The notes beneath the pieces were generated by a model. That model ran no database searches. It was not told the origin of the DNA and worked only from the letters and a program-made list of their open reading frames with translations. Shown here one piece after another: positions 44,805 through 54,500 of a stretch of DNA of 64,000 nucleotides. Position 1 is the stretch's first letter. Each line of letters begins with the position of its first letter. A program made the position numbers and the translations under genes. Origin of the DNA: Aminobacter aminovorans (GTDB taxonomy: Bacteria; Pseudomonadota; Alphaproteobacteria; Rhizobiales; Rhizobiaceae); NCBI RefSeq assembly GCF_900445235.1, contig NZ_UFSM01000001.1, positions 2,557,501 through 2,621,500 of the forward strand, given 5' to 3'.

Positions 44805-45535
44805 TAATAAGCGTCGTAGAGCGAGCTTTCGCGGAAATCTTGCGCTGCCAGCGACTGGCCGATGAAGATGATGGCGGTGCGCTCGATAGGGTCCTTTGCC
44901 AACTCGGCTGCTATCGTCGACAGCGTGGCCCTAACGATGCGCTCGTCCGGCCAGGAGGCGCGGAAGACGACCACCACGGGGCAATCCGGACCGTAATGCG
45001 GTGTCAGCTCAGTCACGACGTGGTCGATGGCGTGGATCGACAGGTGGACGGCAAGCGTGGCGCCGGTGCGGCCGAAGCCGGCAAGCGTTTCGCCCGGTGG
45101 CATCTTCGAGGCACGGCCGGAGGTGCGGGTCAGCACCAGGCTCTGGGCGACTTCGGGGATCGTCAGCTCGCGCTTCAGCGCCGCCGCTGCCGCCGCGAAG
45201 GACGGTACGCCAGGGGTCAGCGTGTATGGAATGCCGTGCTTTTCCAGCCGCCGGATCTGTTCGGCGACCGCACTCCACACCGACAGGTCGCCCGAATGCA
45301 GCCGCGCGACGTCATGCCCGGCCTTGTGGGCGTCGACATATTCCGCCTCGATCTCGTCGAGCGACATCGGTGCCGTGTCGACCAGCCGGGCGTCGGCGGG
45401 GCAATAGGTCAGAAGCTCCGGCGCAACGATGGAACCGGCATAGAGGCAGACCGGGCAGGAGCCGAGCAGGCGGCTGCCGCGCACCGTGATGAGGTCTGCC
45501 GCGCCCGGGCCGGCGCCGATGAAGTGAACGGTCAA
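44771..45535 (-). CDS. cobM: Precorrin-4 C11-methyltransferase
   Basis: The 254-residue SAM-dependent enzyme methylates C-11 of precorrin-4. The SAM-binding start is [18 protein letters not shown]. The conserved blocks are [53 protein letters not shown] and [20 protein letters not shown]. The TTG at 45535 is the start because it forms a TTGA overlap with the cobE stop; the longer reading MCHRHLW lies inside cobE. The 3' end overlaps cbiD antisense by 34 bases. Confidence 0.95.
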   Translation of the reverse strand: MTVHFIGAGPGAADLITVRGSRLLGSCPVCLYAGSIVAPELLTYCPADARLVDTAPMSLDEIEAEYVDAHKAGHDVARLHSGDLSVWSAVAEQIRRLEKHGIPYTLTPGVPSFAAAAAALKRELTIPEVAQSLVLTRTSGRASKMPPGETLAGFGRTGATLAVHLSIHAIDHVVTELTPHYGPDCPVVVVFRASWPDERIVRATLSTIAAELAKDPIERTAIIFIGQSLAAQDFRESSLYDAYYQRRFRGRDGL

Positions 45536-45918
45536 GCTGTGGCTCCAGAGGTGGCGATGGCACAAGTGGCGGGGCCGACGATCGTGCGCGGGCCAAGCAG
45601 GGTGGCATCGCCACCGGCGGCGGCGAGCGCTGATGCCTCGGAGACAGACGGTGTAGCCGCAGCGTCCTGCGAGGCCTGAGAATGACTGAGCGTGCGCGAT
45701 GCAGCAGCGGCCAGCGCCTCGTCGTCGACGACGAGCAAGGGCAGGTCGAGCCGGCGCGCGGCGGCGAGAATGCCCGGTTCGTCGCGTTTGAACGGTGCCG
45801 TGGCGAGCGCGGTCAATGCGGTGATCGCCAGACCGTGCGCCTCGAGCGCGGTTTCGATTGCAGAGAGGATGTCTTCGCGTGCTGCGCCTTTGCGGCAGCC
45901 AATGCCTGCAACCATCAT
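45532..45918 (-). CDS. cobE: CobE (CbiG C-terminal-like) cobalamin biosynthesis protein
   Basis: The 128-residue protein matches the CobE/GbiG C-terminal domain: [24 protein letters not shown] and [22 protein letters not shown], ending with [15 protein letters not shown]. CobE is needed for cobalamin synthesis in P. denitrificans but its precise role is not settled; it may bind intermediates between methylations. The ATG at 45918 overlaps the cobL stop in ATGA, and an ATG directly after it (45915) is equivalent. The stop overlaps the cobM start in TTGA. Confidence 0.88.
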   Translation of the reverse strand: MMVAGIGCRKGAAREDILSAIETALEAHGLAITALTALATAPFKRDEPGILAAARRLDLPLLVVDDEALAAAASRTLSHSQASQDAAATPSVSEASALAAAGGDATLLGPRTIVGPATCAIATSGATA

Positions 45919-47147
45919 GGCTTCACCCAGCTCCACTGTGTGACCGGCATTGCCGGCCGCCAGCCGGTCATCGAGCCAACAGGGGCGGCGCGGGAGACTT
46001 GAAAGCGCAGAAGATCGCCGCCATGCGCGGCATAGTGCGACAGCAGCAATGTTTCCATTTCGAGCGTGACGGCGTTGGCGACGAGGCGACCGCCTGATCG
46101 AAGTGCTGCGATTGCCGCATCGAAGACGCCGGCGTCCGAACCGCCGCCGCCGATGAAGATGACGTCTGGCGTCGGCAGGCCGATCAGCGCGTCAGGCGCT
46201 GCGCCCCTGACAACCGTGAGGCCGGGCACGCCGCAGGCGCCGGCATTGCGCTCGATGCGCTCGGCGCGCTCGGCCTTGTGCTCGACGGCGATGGCGCGCA
46301 GCGAGGTGTGACACAGCATCCATTCGACGGATATCGAGCCGGAGCCAGCGCCGATATCCCAGAGCAACTCCCCGCGGCGGGGCGCGAGCGTGGAAAGCGT
46401 GACCGCGCGGATCTCGCGCTTGGTGATCTGGCCGTCATGCTCGAACAAGTCGTCGGCTAGACCTGAGGCAAGCGGCAGGATCCGTGCCTGCGATCCGGAT
46501 TCAAGCTCGAGTGCCAGGACGTTGAGCGGATTGATGTTTTCGACGTCGAAGCCTCTGGCTGTCGTGACGCGGATGCGCTCGCTTTCAGCGCCGAGCGCTT
46601 CGAGCACCGTCAAACGCGAGGCGCCGAAACCGTTGCCGGCGACAAGGGCTGCGATCTGGGCCGGCGCTTCGCCATCTGAGGTGAGTGCAATGATGCGCGC
46701 GCCCGGCTGCAGCAACGGGCGGATCAGGTCGATGGCGTGGCCGTGGAGCGAAACCGTTTCGATGTCCTGCAGCGCCCAGCCCAGCCGCGAGGCGGCCAAC
46801 GAGAAGGCAGATGGGGCCGGAAGGACCCGCATTTCCGCTGACGGCACGACGCGGGAAAGTGTTGTGCCGACGCCGTGCAGGAACGGGTCGCCCGAAGCCA
46901 GCACGCAGACGTTTTCGCCGCGCAGGGCGACCACGTCACGCATTTCGCTGTCGAAGGGCGTCGGCCATGGGCGAGCCGCGCCGGCGATGAGCGTTGCTGC
47001 CAGCGCCAGATGACGCTTGCCGCCGAATACGTAGGCAGCGCCTGATATCGCGCGCTTGGCCTCGTCGCCGAGACCCGCTACACCGTCCTCGCCGATGCCG
47101 ACGACGGTCAGCCATTCTTGCATCGGGGCGTCGAATTCAGCAGGCAT
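45915..47147 (-). CDS. cobL: Precorrin-6Y C5,15-methyltransferase (decarboxylating)
   Basis: The 410-residue bifunctional enzyme methylates C-5 and C-15 and removes the acetate carboxyl at C-12. The N-terminal CbiE-like domain has [39 protein letters not shown] and [19 protein letters not shown]. The C-terminal CbiT-like SAM domain (from about residue 240) has [18 protein letters not shown] and [18 protein letters not shown]. The ATG at 47147 meets the cobK start region on the other strand; an ATG at 47123 would also keep the domain intact. The stop overlaps the cobE start. Confidence 0.95.
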   Translation of the reverse strand: MPAEFDAPMQEWLTVVGIGEDGVAGLGDEAKRAISGAAYVFGGKRHLALAATLIAGAARPWPTPFDSEMRDVVALRGENVCVLASGDPFLHGVGTTLSRVVPSAEMRVLPAPSAFSLAASRLGWALQDIETVSLHGHAIDLIRPLLQPGARIIALTSDGEAPAQIAALVAGNGFGASRLTVLEALGAESERIRVTTARGFDVENINPLNVLALELESGSQARILPLASGLADDLFEHDGQITKREIRAVTLSTLAPRRGELLWDIGAGSGSISVEWMLCHTSLRAIAVEHKAERAERIERNAGACGVPGLTVVRGAAPDALIGLPTPDVIFIGGGGSDAGVFDAAIAALRSGGRLVANAVTLEMETLLLSHYAAHGGDLLRFQVSRAAPVGSMTGWRPAMPVTQWSWVKP

Positions 47148-47148
47148 G

Positions 47149-47916
47149 ATGACCCACCGTATTCTGATCCTGGGCGGAACCACCGAAGCGCGGCAGTTGG
47201 CGGCCAGGCTCGCCACCCGTGGCGATCTCGACATCTTGCTTTCGCTGGCGGGCCGGACCGAAAACCCGGTCGAGCAGCCGGTGCCGGTACGAACCGGTGG
47301 CTTCGGCGGCGCGCAGGGGCTGGCCGATTGGCTGGCCGGGCACAAGACCGATCTCCTGATCGACGCCACGCATCCTTATGCGGCGCGCATCTCGGCCAAT
47401 GCGGCGGAGGCGGCTCGGATATCGGGTGTGCCGATCTTCGCCCTGCGCCGTCCCGGCTGGGAGCCGGTCGCAGGTGACAGCTGGACGCTGGTGGAAGACG
47501 CCGAACAGGCTGTCGCCGCGCTGGGCCAAAGCTCGCGCCGCGTGTTCCTGGCGCTCGGTCGGCAGGAGGTGGCGGCCTTCGAGACAGCCCCCCAGCACGG
47601 CTATGTCATTCGCAGCGTCGATCCGATAGAGCCGCCGCTCGGCGTGGCCGCCGCGACCTACATTCTGGCGCGCGGGCCGTTTCGCGAAGCGGATGAGCGG
47701 GCGTTGCTCGAGGCACACAGGATCGACGTCATCGTCGCCAAGAACAGCGGCGGGCAGGCGACCTACGGCAAGATCGCGGCAGCGCGGAAACTCGGCATCG
47801 AGGTGATCCTCTTCCGCCGGCCGCAGCTTCCTGAGGTGCCGTCCGCACCTGATGTCGCTGCCATGGCCGATCTTGTCGATCATTTCGCTGCTCCGGCGGA
47901 AAAACGCGGCGTGTAG
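47149..47916 (+). CDS. cobK: Precorrin-6A reductase
   Basis: The 255-residue enzyme reduces precorrin-6A to dihydroprecorrin-6 with NADPH. Family features are RILILGGTTEARQLAARLATRG at the start, LLIDATHPYAARISANAAEAARISGVPIFALRRPGWEP, VFLALGRQEV and IDVIVAKNSGGQATYGKIAAARKLGIEVILFRRP. It is alone on the plus strand between cobL and cobJ. Its 3' end overlaps the 3' end of cobJ by 37 bases in antisense. The start is at 47149, or 47146 two codons... equivalent ATG directly before. Confidence 0.94.
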   Translation: MTHRILILGGTTEARQLAARLATRGDLDILLSLAGRTENPVEQPVPVRTGGFGGAQGLADWLAGHKTDLLIDATHPYAARISANAAEAARISGVPIFALRRPGWEPVAGDSWTLVEDAEQAVAALGQSSRRVFLALGRQEVAAFETAPQHGYVIRSVDPIEPPLGVAAATYILARGPFREADERALLEAHRIDVIVAKNSGGQATYGKIAAARKLGIEVILFRRPQLPEVPSAPDVAAMADLVDHFAAPAEKRGV

Positions 47917-48644
47917 ACCAGCGGGGGCTTGCCGTCGCGTTCGATCAGGCGCGTCTCGGGCGAGCCGATGACGACGCAGGTCGCCATATCGGCCTTCGCC
48001 GCATCGGCTTCGCCAAGCGTGAAGATCTCGATACGCTCGTCGGGCCGGCCGGCGGCGCGGCCGAAGATGACGGGCGTCGTGGCAGGCAGATGCTTGCGCA
48101 GGGTTTCCAACGCGCTGCCGAGCTGCCAGGGACGGGCCTTGCTGATGGGGTTGTAGAGCGAGATGACGAAGCCTGCCTGCGCGACGGCGACAAGCCGGCG
48201 CTCGATCAAATCCCACGGCTTGAGATTGTCCGACAGATTGATGGCGCAGAAATCGTGGCCGAGCGGTGCGCCGACGCGGGCTGCCACGGCCAGCATGGCG
48301 GTGACGCCTGGAACGACCGACAACTCGATGTCGCGCCATGCCCTCGGGCCGGCCTCGATGGCCTCGCAGACGGCGGCTGCCATAGCAAAGACGCCGGGGT
48401 CGCCCCCCGAGACAACAGCAACGTGGTGACCGCTTGCCGCCATATCGAGGGCGGCGTTGGAGCGCGAGATCTCCTCGCGGTTGTCGGAGGCGACGCGGGT
48501 CTGGTCAGGGCGCAGCTCAAGCCGGTCGAGATAGGGCTTGTAGCCGAAGAAATGGCTGGCTTCCGCGACCGCGCGGCTGGCTTCCGGCGTGACCTGGTCC
48601 GGATTGCCGGGGCCGAGGCCGATGACGACGAGGCGGCCGCTCAA
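47880..48644 (-). CDS. cobJ: Precorrin-3B C17-methyltransferase
   Basis: The 254-residue SAM-dependent enzyme performs the ring contraction and C-17 methylation of precorrin-3B. The start is LVVIGLGPGNPDQVTPEASRAVAEA. Conserved blocks are FGYKPYLDRLELR, VVSGGDPGVFAMAAAV, VPGVTAMLAVAARVGAPLGHDFCAINLSD in pattern, and VISLYNPISKARPWQL. The TTG at 48644 overlaps the cobI stop in TTGA, so it is translationally coupled. The last 37 bases overlap cobK antisense. It is the last gene of the riboswitch-led operon. Confidence 0.96.
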   Translation of the reverse strand: MSGRLVVIGLGPGNPDQVTPEASRAVAEASHFFGYKPYLDRLELRPDQTRVASDNREEISRSNAALDMAASGHHVAVVSGGDPGVFAMAAAVCEAIEAGPRAWRDIELSVVPGVTAMLAVAARVGAPLGHDFCAINLSDNLKPWDLIERRLVAVAQAGFVISLYNPISKARPWQLGSALETLRKHLPATTPVIFGRAAGRPDERIEIFTLGEADAAKADMATCVVIGSPETRLIERDGKPPLVYTPRFSAGAAK

Positions 48645-49393
48645 TTGTCCGCTCCGGGCTTGCCGGCCCAGCCGGGCACCAGCACGATAGCGAAATAGGG
48701 CGCCTTGTCGTCCGTCTTGTCGATAAGCTTCATGTGCTGGGTGTTAGGCATGGTGCCGCGCTCGACATAAAGCGCGCGGCCGAGCTTGCCGGTCGCGTCC
48801 AGCGCCTTGCGGATCTTCGGCAGGTTGCGGCCGACCTTCATGATGACAGCGGCGTCGGTATCGCCGAGGCGTCGGGTGAGCTCGAACTCGCTCATAGTGC
48901 CCGGCAGCACCGACAGCACGTCGTCGCCCTGAACGATCGGCACGCCGGTCTGGGACCAGCAGCCGGACATGGCGGTGACGCCGGGGATGACCTCGGTCGG
49001 GTAGAGATGCGACAGGCGCACATGCAGGTGCATGTAGGAGCCGTAGAACAGTGGGTCGCCCTCCGACAGGATCGCAACCGTACGGCCCTGATCGAGATGG
49101 GCGGCCACGGATTGCGCCGACGCCTCGTAGAAGCCCGCAATGGCAGCGCGGTAGTCGTCGTGATCCTTGTCGATCTCGATGGTGACCGGATAAATCAGCG
49201 GCAGCTCGATCACGTCGTCGCGGAAGTGCGCATCGGTGATGGTGCGGGCGTTGCCATTGGCGCCGCGCTTGGCGAAATGCGCGATCACGTCAGCCTCGGC
49301 CAGCGCGCGCACGGCCTTGAGCGTCAAAAGTTCGGGATCGCCGGGCCCGGTGCCGACGCCGATGAGGCGGCCCTTTGCAGCGGGGGCGCTCAT
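48641..49393 (-). CDS. cobI: Precorrin-2 C20-methyltransferase
   Basis: The 250-residue SAM-dependent enzyme methylates precorrin-2 at C-20. It has GRLIGVGTGPGDPELLTLKAVRAL at the N-terminus, VAILSEGDPLFYGSYMHLHVRL, TEVIPGVTAMSGCWSQTGVPI and VERGTMPNTQHMKLID. The ATG at 49393 forms an ATGA overlap with the cobH stop. Its stop overlaps the cobJ TTG. The length is normal (about 230-250). Confidence 0.96.
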   Translation of the reverse strand: MSAPAAKGRLIGVGTGPGDPELLTLKAVRALAEADVIAHFAKRGANGNARTITDAHFRDDVIELPLIYPVTIEIDKDHDDYRAAIAGFYEASAQSVAAHLDQGRTVAILSEGDPLFYGSYMHLHVRLSHLYPTEVIPGVTAMSGCWSQTGVPIVQGDDVLSVLPGTMSEFELTRRLGDTDAAVIMKVGRNLPKIRKALDATGKLGRALYVERGTMPNTQHMKLIDKTDDKAPYFAIVLVPGWAGKPGADN

Positions 49394-50028
49394 ACGCCGG
49401 GCCTCGCCAGCGAGTTGAGGGCAGCGGCCGTCATGGCGCTGCCGCCGAGGCGGCCGCGGACGATGGCGTAGGGCACGCCATAGGAATTCTCTGCCAGGGC
49501 GTCCTTGGATTCGGCCGCGCCGACGAAGCCGACCGGCATGCCGATGATGGCGGCAGGCTTGGGCGCGCCGTCGCGCAGTCTCTCAAGCAGGTAGAACAGT
49601 GCTGTCGGCGCGTTGCCGATGGCGACGACCGAGCCTGCGAGCCTGTCGACCCAGAGGTCGATTGCGGCGGCCGATCGGGTGTTGCCGATCTCCCTGGCGA
49701 TATCTGATGTGCGCGGGTCGCGCAGTGTGCAGATCACTTCGTTGTCGGCGGGCAAACGGGCGCGGGTGACGCCGCGCGCCACCATTTCGGCGTCGCAGAA
49801 GATCGGCGCGCCGGCCTTCAGCGCACCGCGCGCAGCAGCGACGAAGCTTTCGGAGAAGACGAAATGTTCGGCCGCTTCGACCAGGCCGCAGGCATGGATC
49901 ATGCGCACAGCAACGTCGGCCTCGTCTTCGGAGAAGCGCGAAAGGTCCGCCTCCGAGCGGATGATGGCGAAAGAGCGTTCGTAGATGGCCGTGCCATCAT
50001 GGATATAGTCGTAGGCGGCCATGTTCAT
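49390..50028 (-). CDS. cobH: Precorrin-8X methylmutase
   Basis: The 212-residue enzyme moves the methyl group from C-11 to C-12, turning precorrin-8X into hydrogenobyrinic acid. The catalytic histidine lies in ADVAVRMIHACGLVEAAEHFVFS (about H45). Other features are APIFCDAEMVARGVTR, IGNAPTALFYLLERL and AIIGMPVGFVGAAESKDAL. The start overlaps the cobG stop and its own stop overlaps the cobI start, both as ATGA. Length and motifs are standard. Confidence 0.97.
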   Translation of the reverse strand: MNMAAYDYIHDGTAIYERSFAIIRSEADLSRFSEDEADVAVRMIHACGLVEAAEHFVFSESFVAAARGALKAGAPIFCDAEMVARGVTRARLPADNEVICTLRDPRTSDIAREIGNTRSAAAIDLWVDRLAGSVVAIGNAPTALFYLLERLRDGAPKPAAIIGMPVGFVGAAESKDALAENSYGVPYAIVRGRLGGSAMTAAALNSLARPGV

Positions 50029-51563
50029 TCCTGTGCCAGAGCTTGCGCGAGGCGCTTTGCGCCCAACCGTGCGAGGCAGGCGGCGGCATTTTCGTCCGGC
50101 TTGCGCTCTTGGGCGAGCAATTTCGTGAGGCGGCCCATGCCGCGCGCGGCTTCATATCCTGCGGTGTAGGCGGCCGGAAGGCCCTTCGCCGTTCCGCCGA
50201 CGACAAATACAGCACCCTTTTCGTCACCAACGATGGTGAGCGTGGCCGGTCCCGGATGGGCGCAGCCCTTGGCGCAGCCGGAGACGTGCAGCGACAGCGT
50301 CGGGTCGAGGCTTTCGCCGATCTCGTGGGCAATTTCGGCGGCGACGTCGCGCGCGGCGATCATGCCCGAAGCGCAGGCCGGCGCGCCGGGGCATGCGGCG
50401 ATTCGGATGCGGGGATCGTTGGGGAACATGACGAAGCCAAGGGAACTGGCGGCGGCTGTGAGGTTGGCGGCGGAGGCGCCATCGAGGCCCATTACGAGCA
50501 GGGTGCGGCCTGGTGCTGGGCGGATGCAGGTGGCGCCGGCGGCTGCTGCTGCCCGGCAGAAAGCGATCAGGGCCGAGGCCTCGATGCTGCCGAAAGGCAG
50601 GGCGATGCCAAGGGCGATTTGGTTGCCGCTGAGAGAGAGGATTCCGATGGCGGATGAATCGGTTGCGGCAGAGTGCTCAGGGATCGATTCAGGTTCGAGA
50701 GCGGCAGCCTTCGCGGCGTCGCGATCCTTCCCACCCCCCTCTGTCCTGCCGGACATCTCCCCCGCAAGGGGGGAGATCTGGCTGTCACCGCCGTCTCCGT
50801 CCATCGGCAACGCTGCGTGACGAGCGCCGCCAGCGAAGTTGCCGATCTCCCCCCTTGCGGGGGAGATGTCCGGCAGGACAGAGGGGGGTGCGAAGGAATG
50901 AGAGGCTTGAAATCCTGCAATGGCAGCACGCACGACCTCCGAGCTGAGGTCACGTGCGCGGCCTTGCCGGCCAAGTGCCGCAATTGCCCGGAGAATGTCG
51001 AGCGTGGCCGCGCATGCGGCGTCTGGATCGAATTCACCGACCAAACGCGCCGAACTCTCATCGCCAGCCACCGACAAGCGCCAAAGTTCGGCATCCTTTG
51101 CCACCAGTCTGACATCGCCGATGATGTTGCCGAGCCCGATCTGGCCCCGCCCATCGACGACGACGGACACCTTGGGGCCGAGCCGCGTCCCAAGGTCAAC
51201 CTCGGCTATGGCTGTCCGGATCGCTGCCGCCACCGGTTTCGGATCGGCAACTTCCGCCGGATCCATCCCGGCGAGTGGGCCGATGTCGACCGGCACCCCG
51301 GTGCGCACAGCAATGCCGAGCGCCTCGACTTCTTCCGCCAGCAAGCAAGCACTCTCCGACGTCAGGCCCCTGATCTGGATGCTGCCGCGCGCAGTCACCT
51401 CGACGATGCCGTTGCCATGCCGCGCGGCGGATTCACAGAGTCCGATCAAGACGTTGGGCGCGATTTCTCCGGCAAGCGGGTTGAGCCTCACCAACAGGCC
51501 GTCGCCGGTCGACATCGGTGCCGAAAGGGCCGGACAGGCGCCGCGGCGGGAAAAGCCGGTCAT
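50025..51563 (-). CDS. cobG: Precorrin-3B synthase (CobG) with an inserted repeat-encoded segment
   Basis: CobG is the oxygen-dependent monooxygenase that hydroxylates precorrin-3A to precorrin-3B. It is a single polypeptide of the sulfite/nitrite reductase family with a [4Fe-4S] cluster. The N-terminal ferredoxin-like half has LNPLAGEIAPNVLIGLCESAARHGNG and RGSIQIRGL. The C-terminal half has the cluster cysteines in CPGAPACASG and VSGCAKGCAHPG. Residues 225-278 are encoded by a 159-bp palindromic repeat whose two arms read PPSVLPDISPARGEI and ISPLAGEMSGRTEGG. This makes the protein 512 residues, longer than the usual roughly 450. The frame is kept, so it may still be functional. Confidence 0.9.
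   Translation of the reverse strand: MTGFSRRGACPALSAPMSTGDGLLVRLNPLAGEIAPNVLIGLCESAARHGNGIVEVTARGSIQIRGLTSESACLLAEEVEALGIAVRTGVPVDIGPLAGMDPAEVADPKPVAAAIRTAIAEVDLGTRLGPKVSVVVDGRGQIGLGNIIGDVRLVAKDAELWRLSVAGDESSARLVGEFDPDAACAATLDILRAIAALGRQGRARDLSSEVVRAAIAGFQASHSFAPPSVLPDISPARGEIGNFAGGARHAALPMDGDGGDSQISPLAGEMSGRTEGGGKDRDAAKAAALEPESIPEHSAATDSSAIGILSLSGNQIALGIALPFGSIEASALIAFCRAAAAAGATCIRPAPGRTLLVMGLDGASAANLTAAASSLGFVMFPNDPRIRIAACPGAPACASGMIAARDVAAEIAHEIGESLDPTLSLHVSGCAKGCAHPGPATLTIVGDEKGAVFVVGGTAKGLPAAYTAGYEAARGMGRLTKLLAQERKPDENAAACLARLGAKRLAQALAQE
50732..50890. repeat. 159-bp palindromic repeat inside cobG
   Basis: A 47-bp left arm (50732-50778) and a 47-bp right arm (50844-50890) are perfect reverse complements, separated by 65 bases. 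Each arm itself contains a smaller palindrome (ATCTCCCCC, then GGGGGGAGAT). The element is 159 bases, a multiple of three. It resembles the CCTGCCGGACATCTCCCC-type intergenic repeats found in Mesorhizobium and other Rhizobiales, but lies inside an open gene. The family name was not verified. Confidence 0.9.
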
Positions 51564-54500
51564 GCCGCAACCTCGCGCGCTTCAGCCTCGGCGATGAGGG
51601 CAGCCAGATCGTCGTCGACGGAGTTGCGCAGCGGGTGCCACAGGCCGCGCCGACGGGCGGTGGCAAAACGCTCGGCGATGAATTTTGCTGCCGCAGGGTT
51701 TTCGCGCAGCATGAAGTCGCGCACGTCCTCGTTGCCGACATAGGCGTCGTGGACGGCCTCGATCAGCGCTGCCGGGATGGCGTTGGTGGTCTCGGCAAAA
51801 CCGATCAGCCTGTCGACCGTCTCGGCGAATTCGGAGGCGCCGCGCGGGCCATGGCGCATCTGGCCGGCAATGAAGCGGGCATTGGTGGCGCGTGCCCTGA
51901 CGACGCGGCCGACAGCCTCCGTGACCGAGCGCGGCCTCGGCTTCTGCGGATCCGAGGTGTCGAGCACGATGACGTCGGCGTGCCTGCCGAGGGCTGCGAC
52001 CGCTGCTGCGAAGCCGCCGATGAAGGCGACGTCGGCGGAGCCTTCGAGAATGTCGCGGCCGGGGTCGTCGCCGGTGTGCACAAGCAGGTCGGCCTCGGCA
52101 ATGCGGTCGGCAAAAGCGCCCGGCGCGGAAATGCCTTCGCCGTCGCTGCCCCCGTAGGCGTGTGAGGCAGCATCGAGATAAGCCCGGCCGAGGTCCTCGC
52201 GCGCCTGCCAGTCACCGCTGGAAAGCAGGTCCTCGAGGCCGGCACCATAGGTGCCGGGGGAGGAACCGAAGATGCGTGGCTCGACCTTGCCCGCTGCGCG
52301 CGTGCTGGCGGCGAGCGGGTTGTCGTGGTCGTCCTCGTCGCGGGTGGCAACGGCGCGGGCGGCGGCGTCGATGAGCGCGATCTGGGTCGGGAACATATCG
52401 CGAAACAGGCCAGAAATCCGCCAGGTGACATCGACGCGCGGGCGGCCGATCGCTGCCGGCGGCAGCACTTCGATGCCGGTGACGCGACCGGTGGCGGCGT
52501 CCCATTGCGGCCGACAGCCCATCAGCGCCAAGCCCTGGGCGATCTCCTCACCGCCGGTGCGCAAGGAAGCGCTGCCCCACAGGTCGATGACGAGCGCACG
52601 CGGCCATTCGCCATGGCTCTGCAGGTAGCTGCGCATGACCTCGTCGCTGGCTGCCTTGCCGAGGTCGAAGGCCGTCGGCGTCGGCATCGTGCGCGGGTCT
52701 GAGGTGAACAGGTTGCGCCCGGTCGGCAGGACGTCGGTACGGCCACGTGCCGGAGCGCCCGCTGGGCCGGCTTTGATATGGCGGCCGTCGAGCGCGGCGA
52801 TCAGGTTTTTCCGCTCGGCTTCTGCGCTGGCAAGGCGCGTTGGGTCAGGCTCATTCTCTTCGGCGCGGCCATAGACATGCAGGCCGTCCTTGATGGCGAA
52901 ATCCTTGAGGTCGCAGAGCCAGGCGTCGATGCGGCGCAGCGCTTCGTCGGGCGCGTCGGTCCCGGCGACGCCGGCCTCGGCAGCAAGGCCGGTCTGCGAC
53001 GCCGTTTCGACGATGAGCTTGGCCAGGCGGTCGCGGCGCCGACGGTCGAGGCCGTCGGCCTGGGCGTATTCGTCAACCAGGCGCTCGAGCTTCCGCTGGT
53101 GTTCGTCCAGGCCGGCAGCGGCGAGCGGCGGCGGCAGGTGGCCAAGCGTGATCGCTGCGATGCGACGTTTGGCCTGGGCCGCCTCGCCGGGATTGGAGAC
53201 GATGAAGGGATAGACCACCGGCAGCGAGCCGGTGACGATTTCAGGAAAGCAGTTCCGGCTCAGTGCCACCGCCTTTCCCGGCAGCCATTCGAGCGTGCCA
53301 TGGGCGCCGACATGGACGATTGCGTGGATGCCGAGCGACTTCTGCAGCCAGAGGCCGAAGGCGAGCAGCGCGTGGCGCGGCGGTAGCGTCGGGTCGTGAT
53401 AGTCGGCGCGGCGATCGGCCGAACGGCCGCGGTCAGGTGCGAGGGCGACGGTGATGTTGCCGAAGGTGGCGGCGCGGAAGACGAAGTGGGGCAACGTAGA
53501 GCGCGCACTTCCGCCTTTAGCCTCCGCTTCGGGATAGCCCCACGCCGCTTCGACAGCTTTCCTCGCCTCCTCAGGCAGTTCTTCGGCAAGCGTGAGATAG
53601 TCTTCGAGCGCCAGCCCTTGCCCGTCAGCCTCGATCAGGGCGAGCAATGCGCGCGGCGATTGCGGAATCGATTCAACCGTGTAGCCGGCCTCCTTGAGGT
53701 CGTGCAGCATGGCGAGCACGCTTGATGGCACGTCGAGACCGACGGCATAGCCGGTGCGACCGGGCGCGCTGGGATAGTCGGGGATGAGAATCGCCAGCTT
53801 GCGCTTTTCGGGCGGTGTCTGGCGCAGGCTGAGATGCGCCGCGATCCGGCGGGAGACCTGTTCGACACGGTCTGGTTCGGGCCGGTTGGCGAAGGCGCGG
53901 AAACCGAGGGCTGGGTCGACTTCGCTCTCCGCCTTGAACGAGATGGCGCCGGCGAGGATACGACCGTCGAGCTCGGGCATCACCACATGCATGGCAAGAT
54001 CGGCGGGCGCGAGGCCGCGCGGGCTGCCTTCCCAGGCTTCGCGGCGGGTGGTGGCGACGATGACCTGGAACACCGGCACGCCGGCGCGGTCGAACAGCGT
54101 TTCCGTGCCCGGTTCGGCGCCGGCGGCGAAGGCGGTTGCGGTGATGATTGCCGTGGGCGCGAGCTGGTCCAGGGCTGCTTCGACGAATGCGAGGGAGGCC
54201 TTATCCTTGAGGCTTGAGACGAAAATCGGGACGGGGCGGAGGCCCTGTGTTCTCAGTGCCTCGACCAACGCGTCGATAGGGGCGACGTCGGCGGCGAGCA
54301 GCATCGAACGGTAGAAGAGGATGGGGATGGCAGCAGAGCTGGAGATGGCGTGATCCTGCGCACCCCCCTCTGTCCTGCCGGACATCTGCGCAGAGGCGCT
54401 GGTCCATCCGGCAAAAGAGGCTTCTAAATCACAGACGATGCCCCGCGCCGGATCATAAAAACCCGCCTTCGGCACTGCGACGGGTGCCGCCATAGCATTC

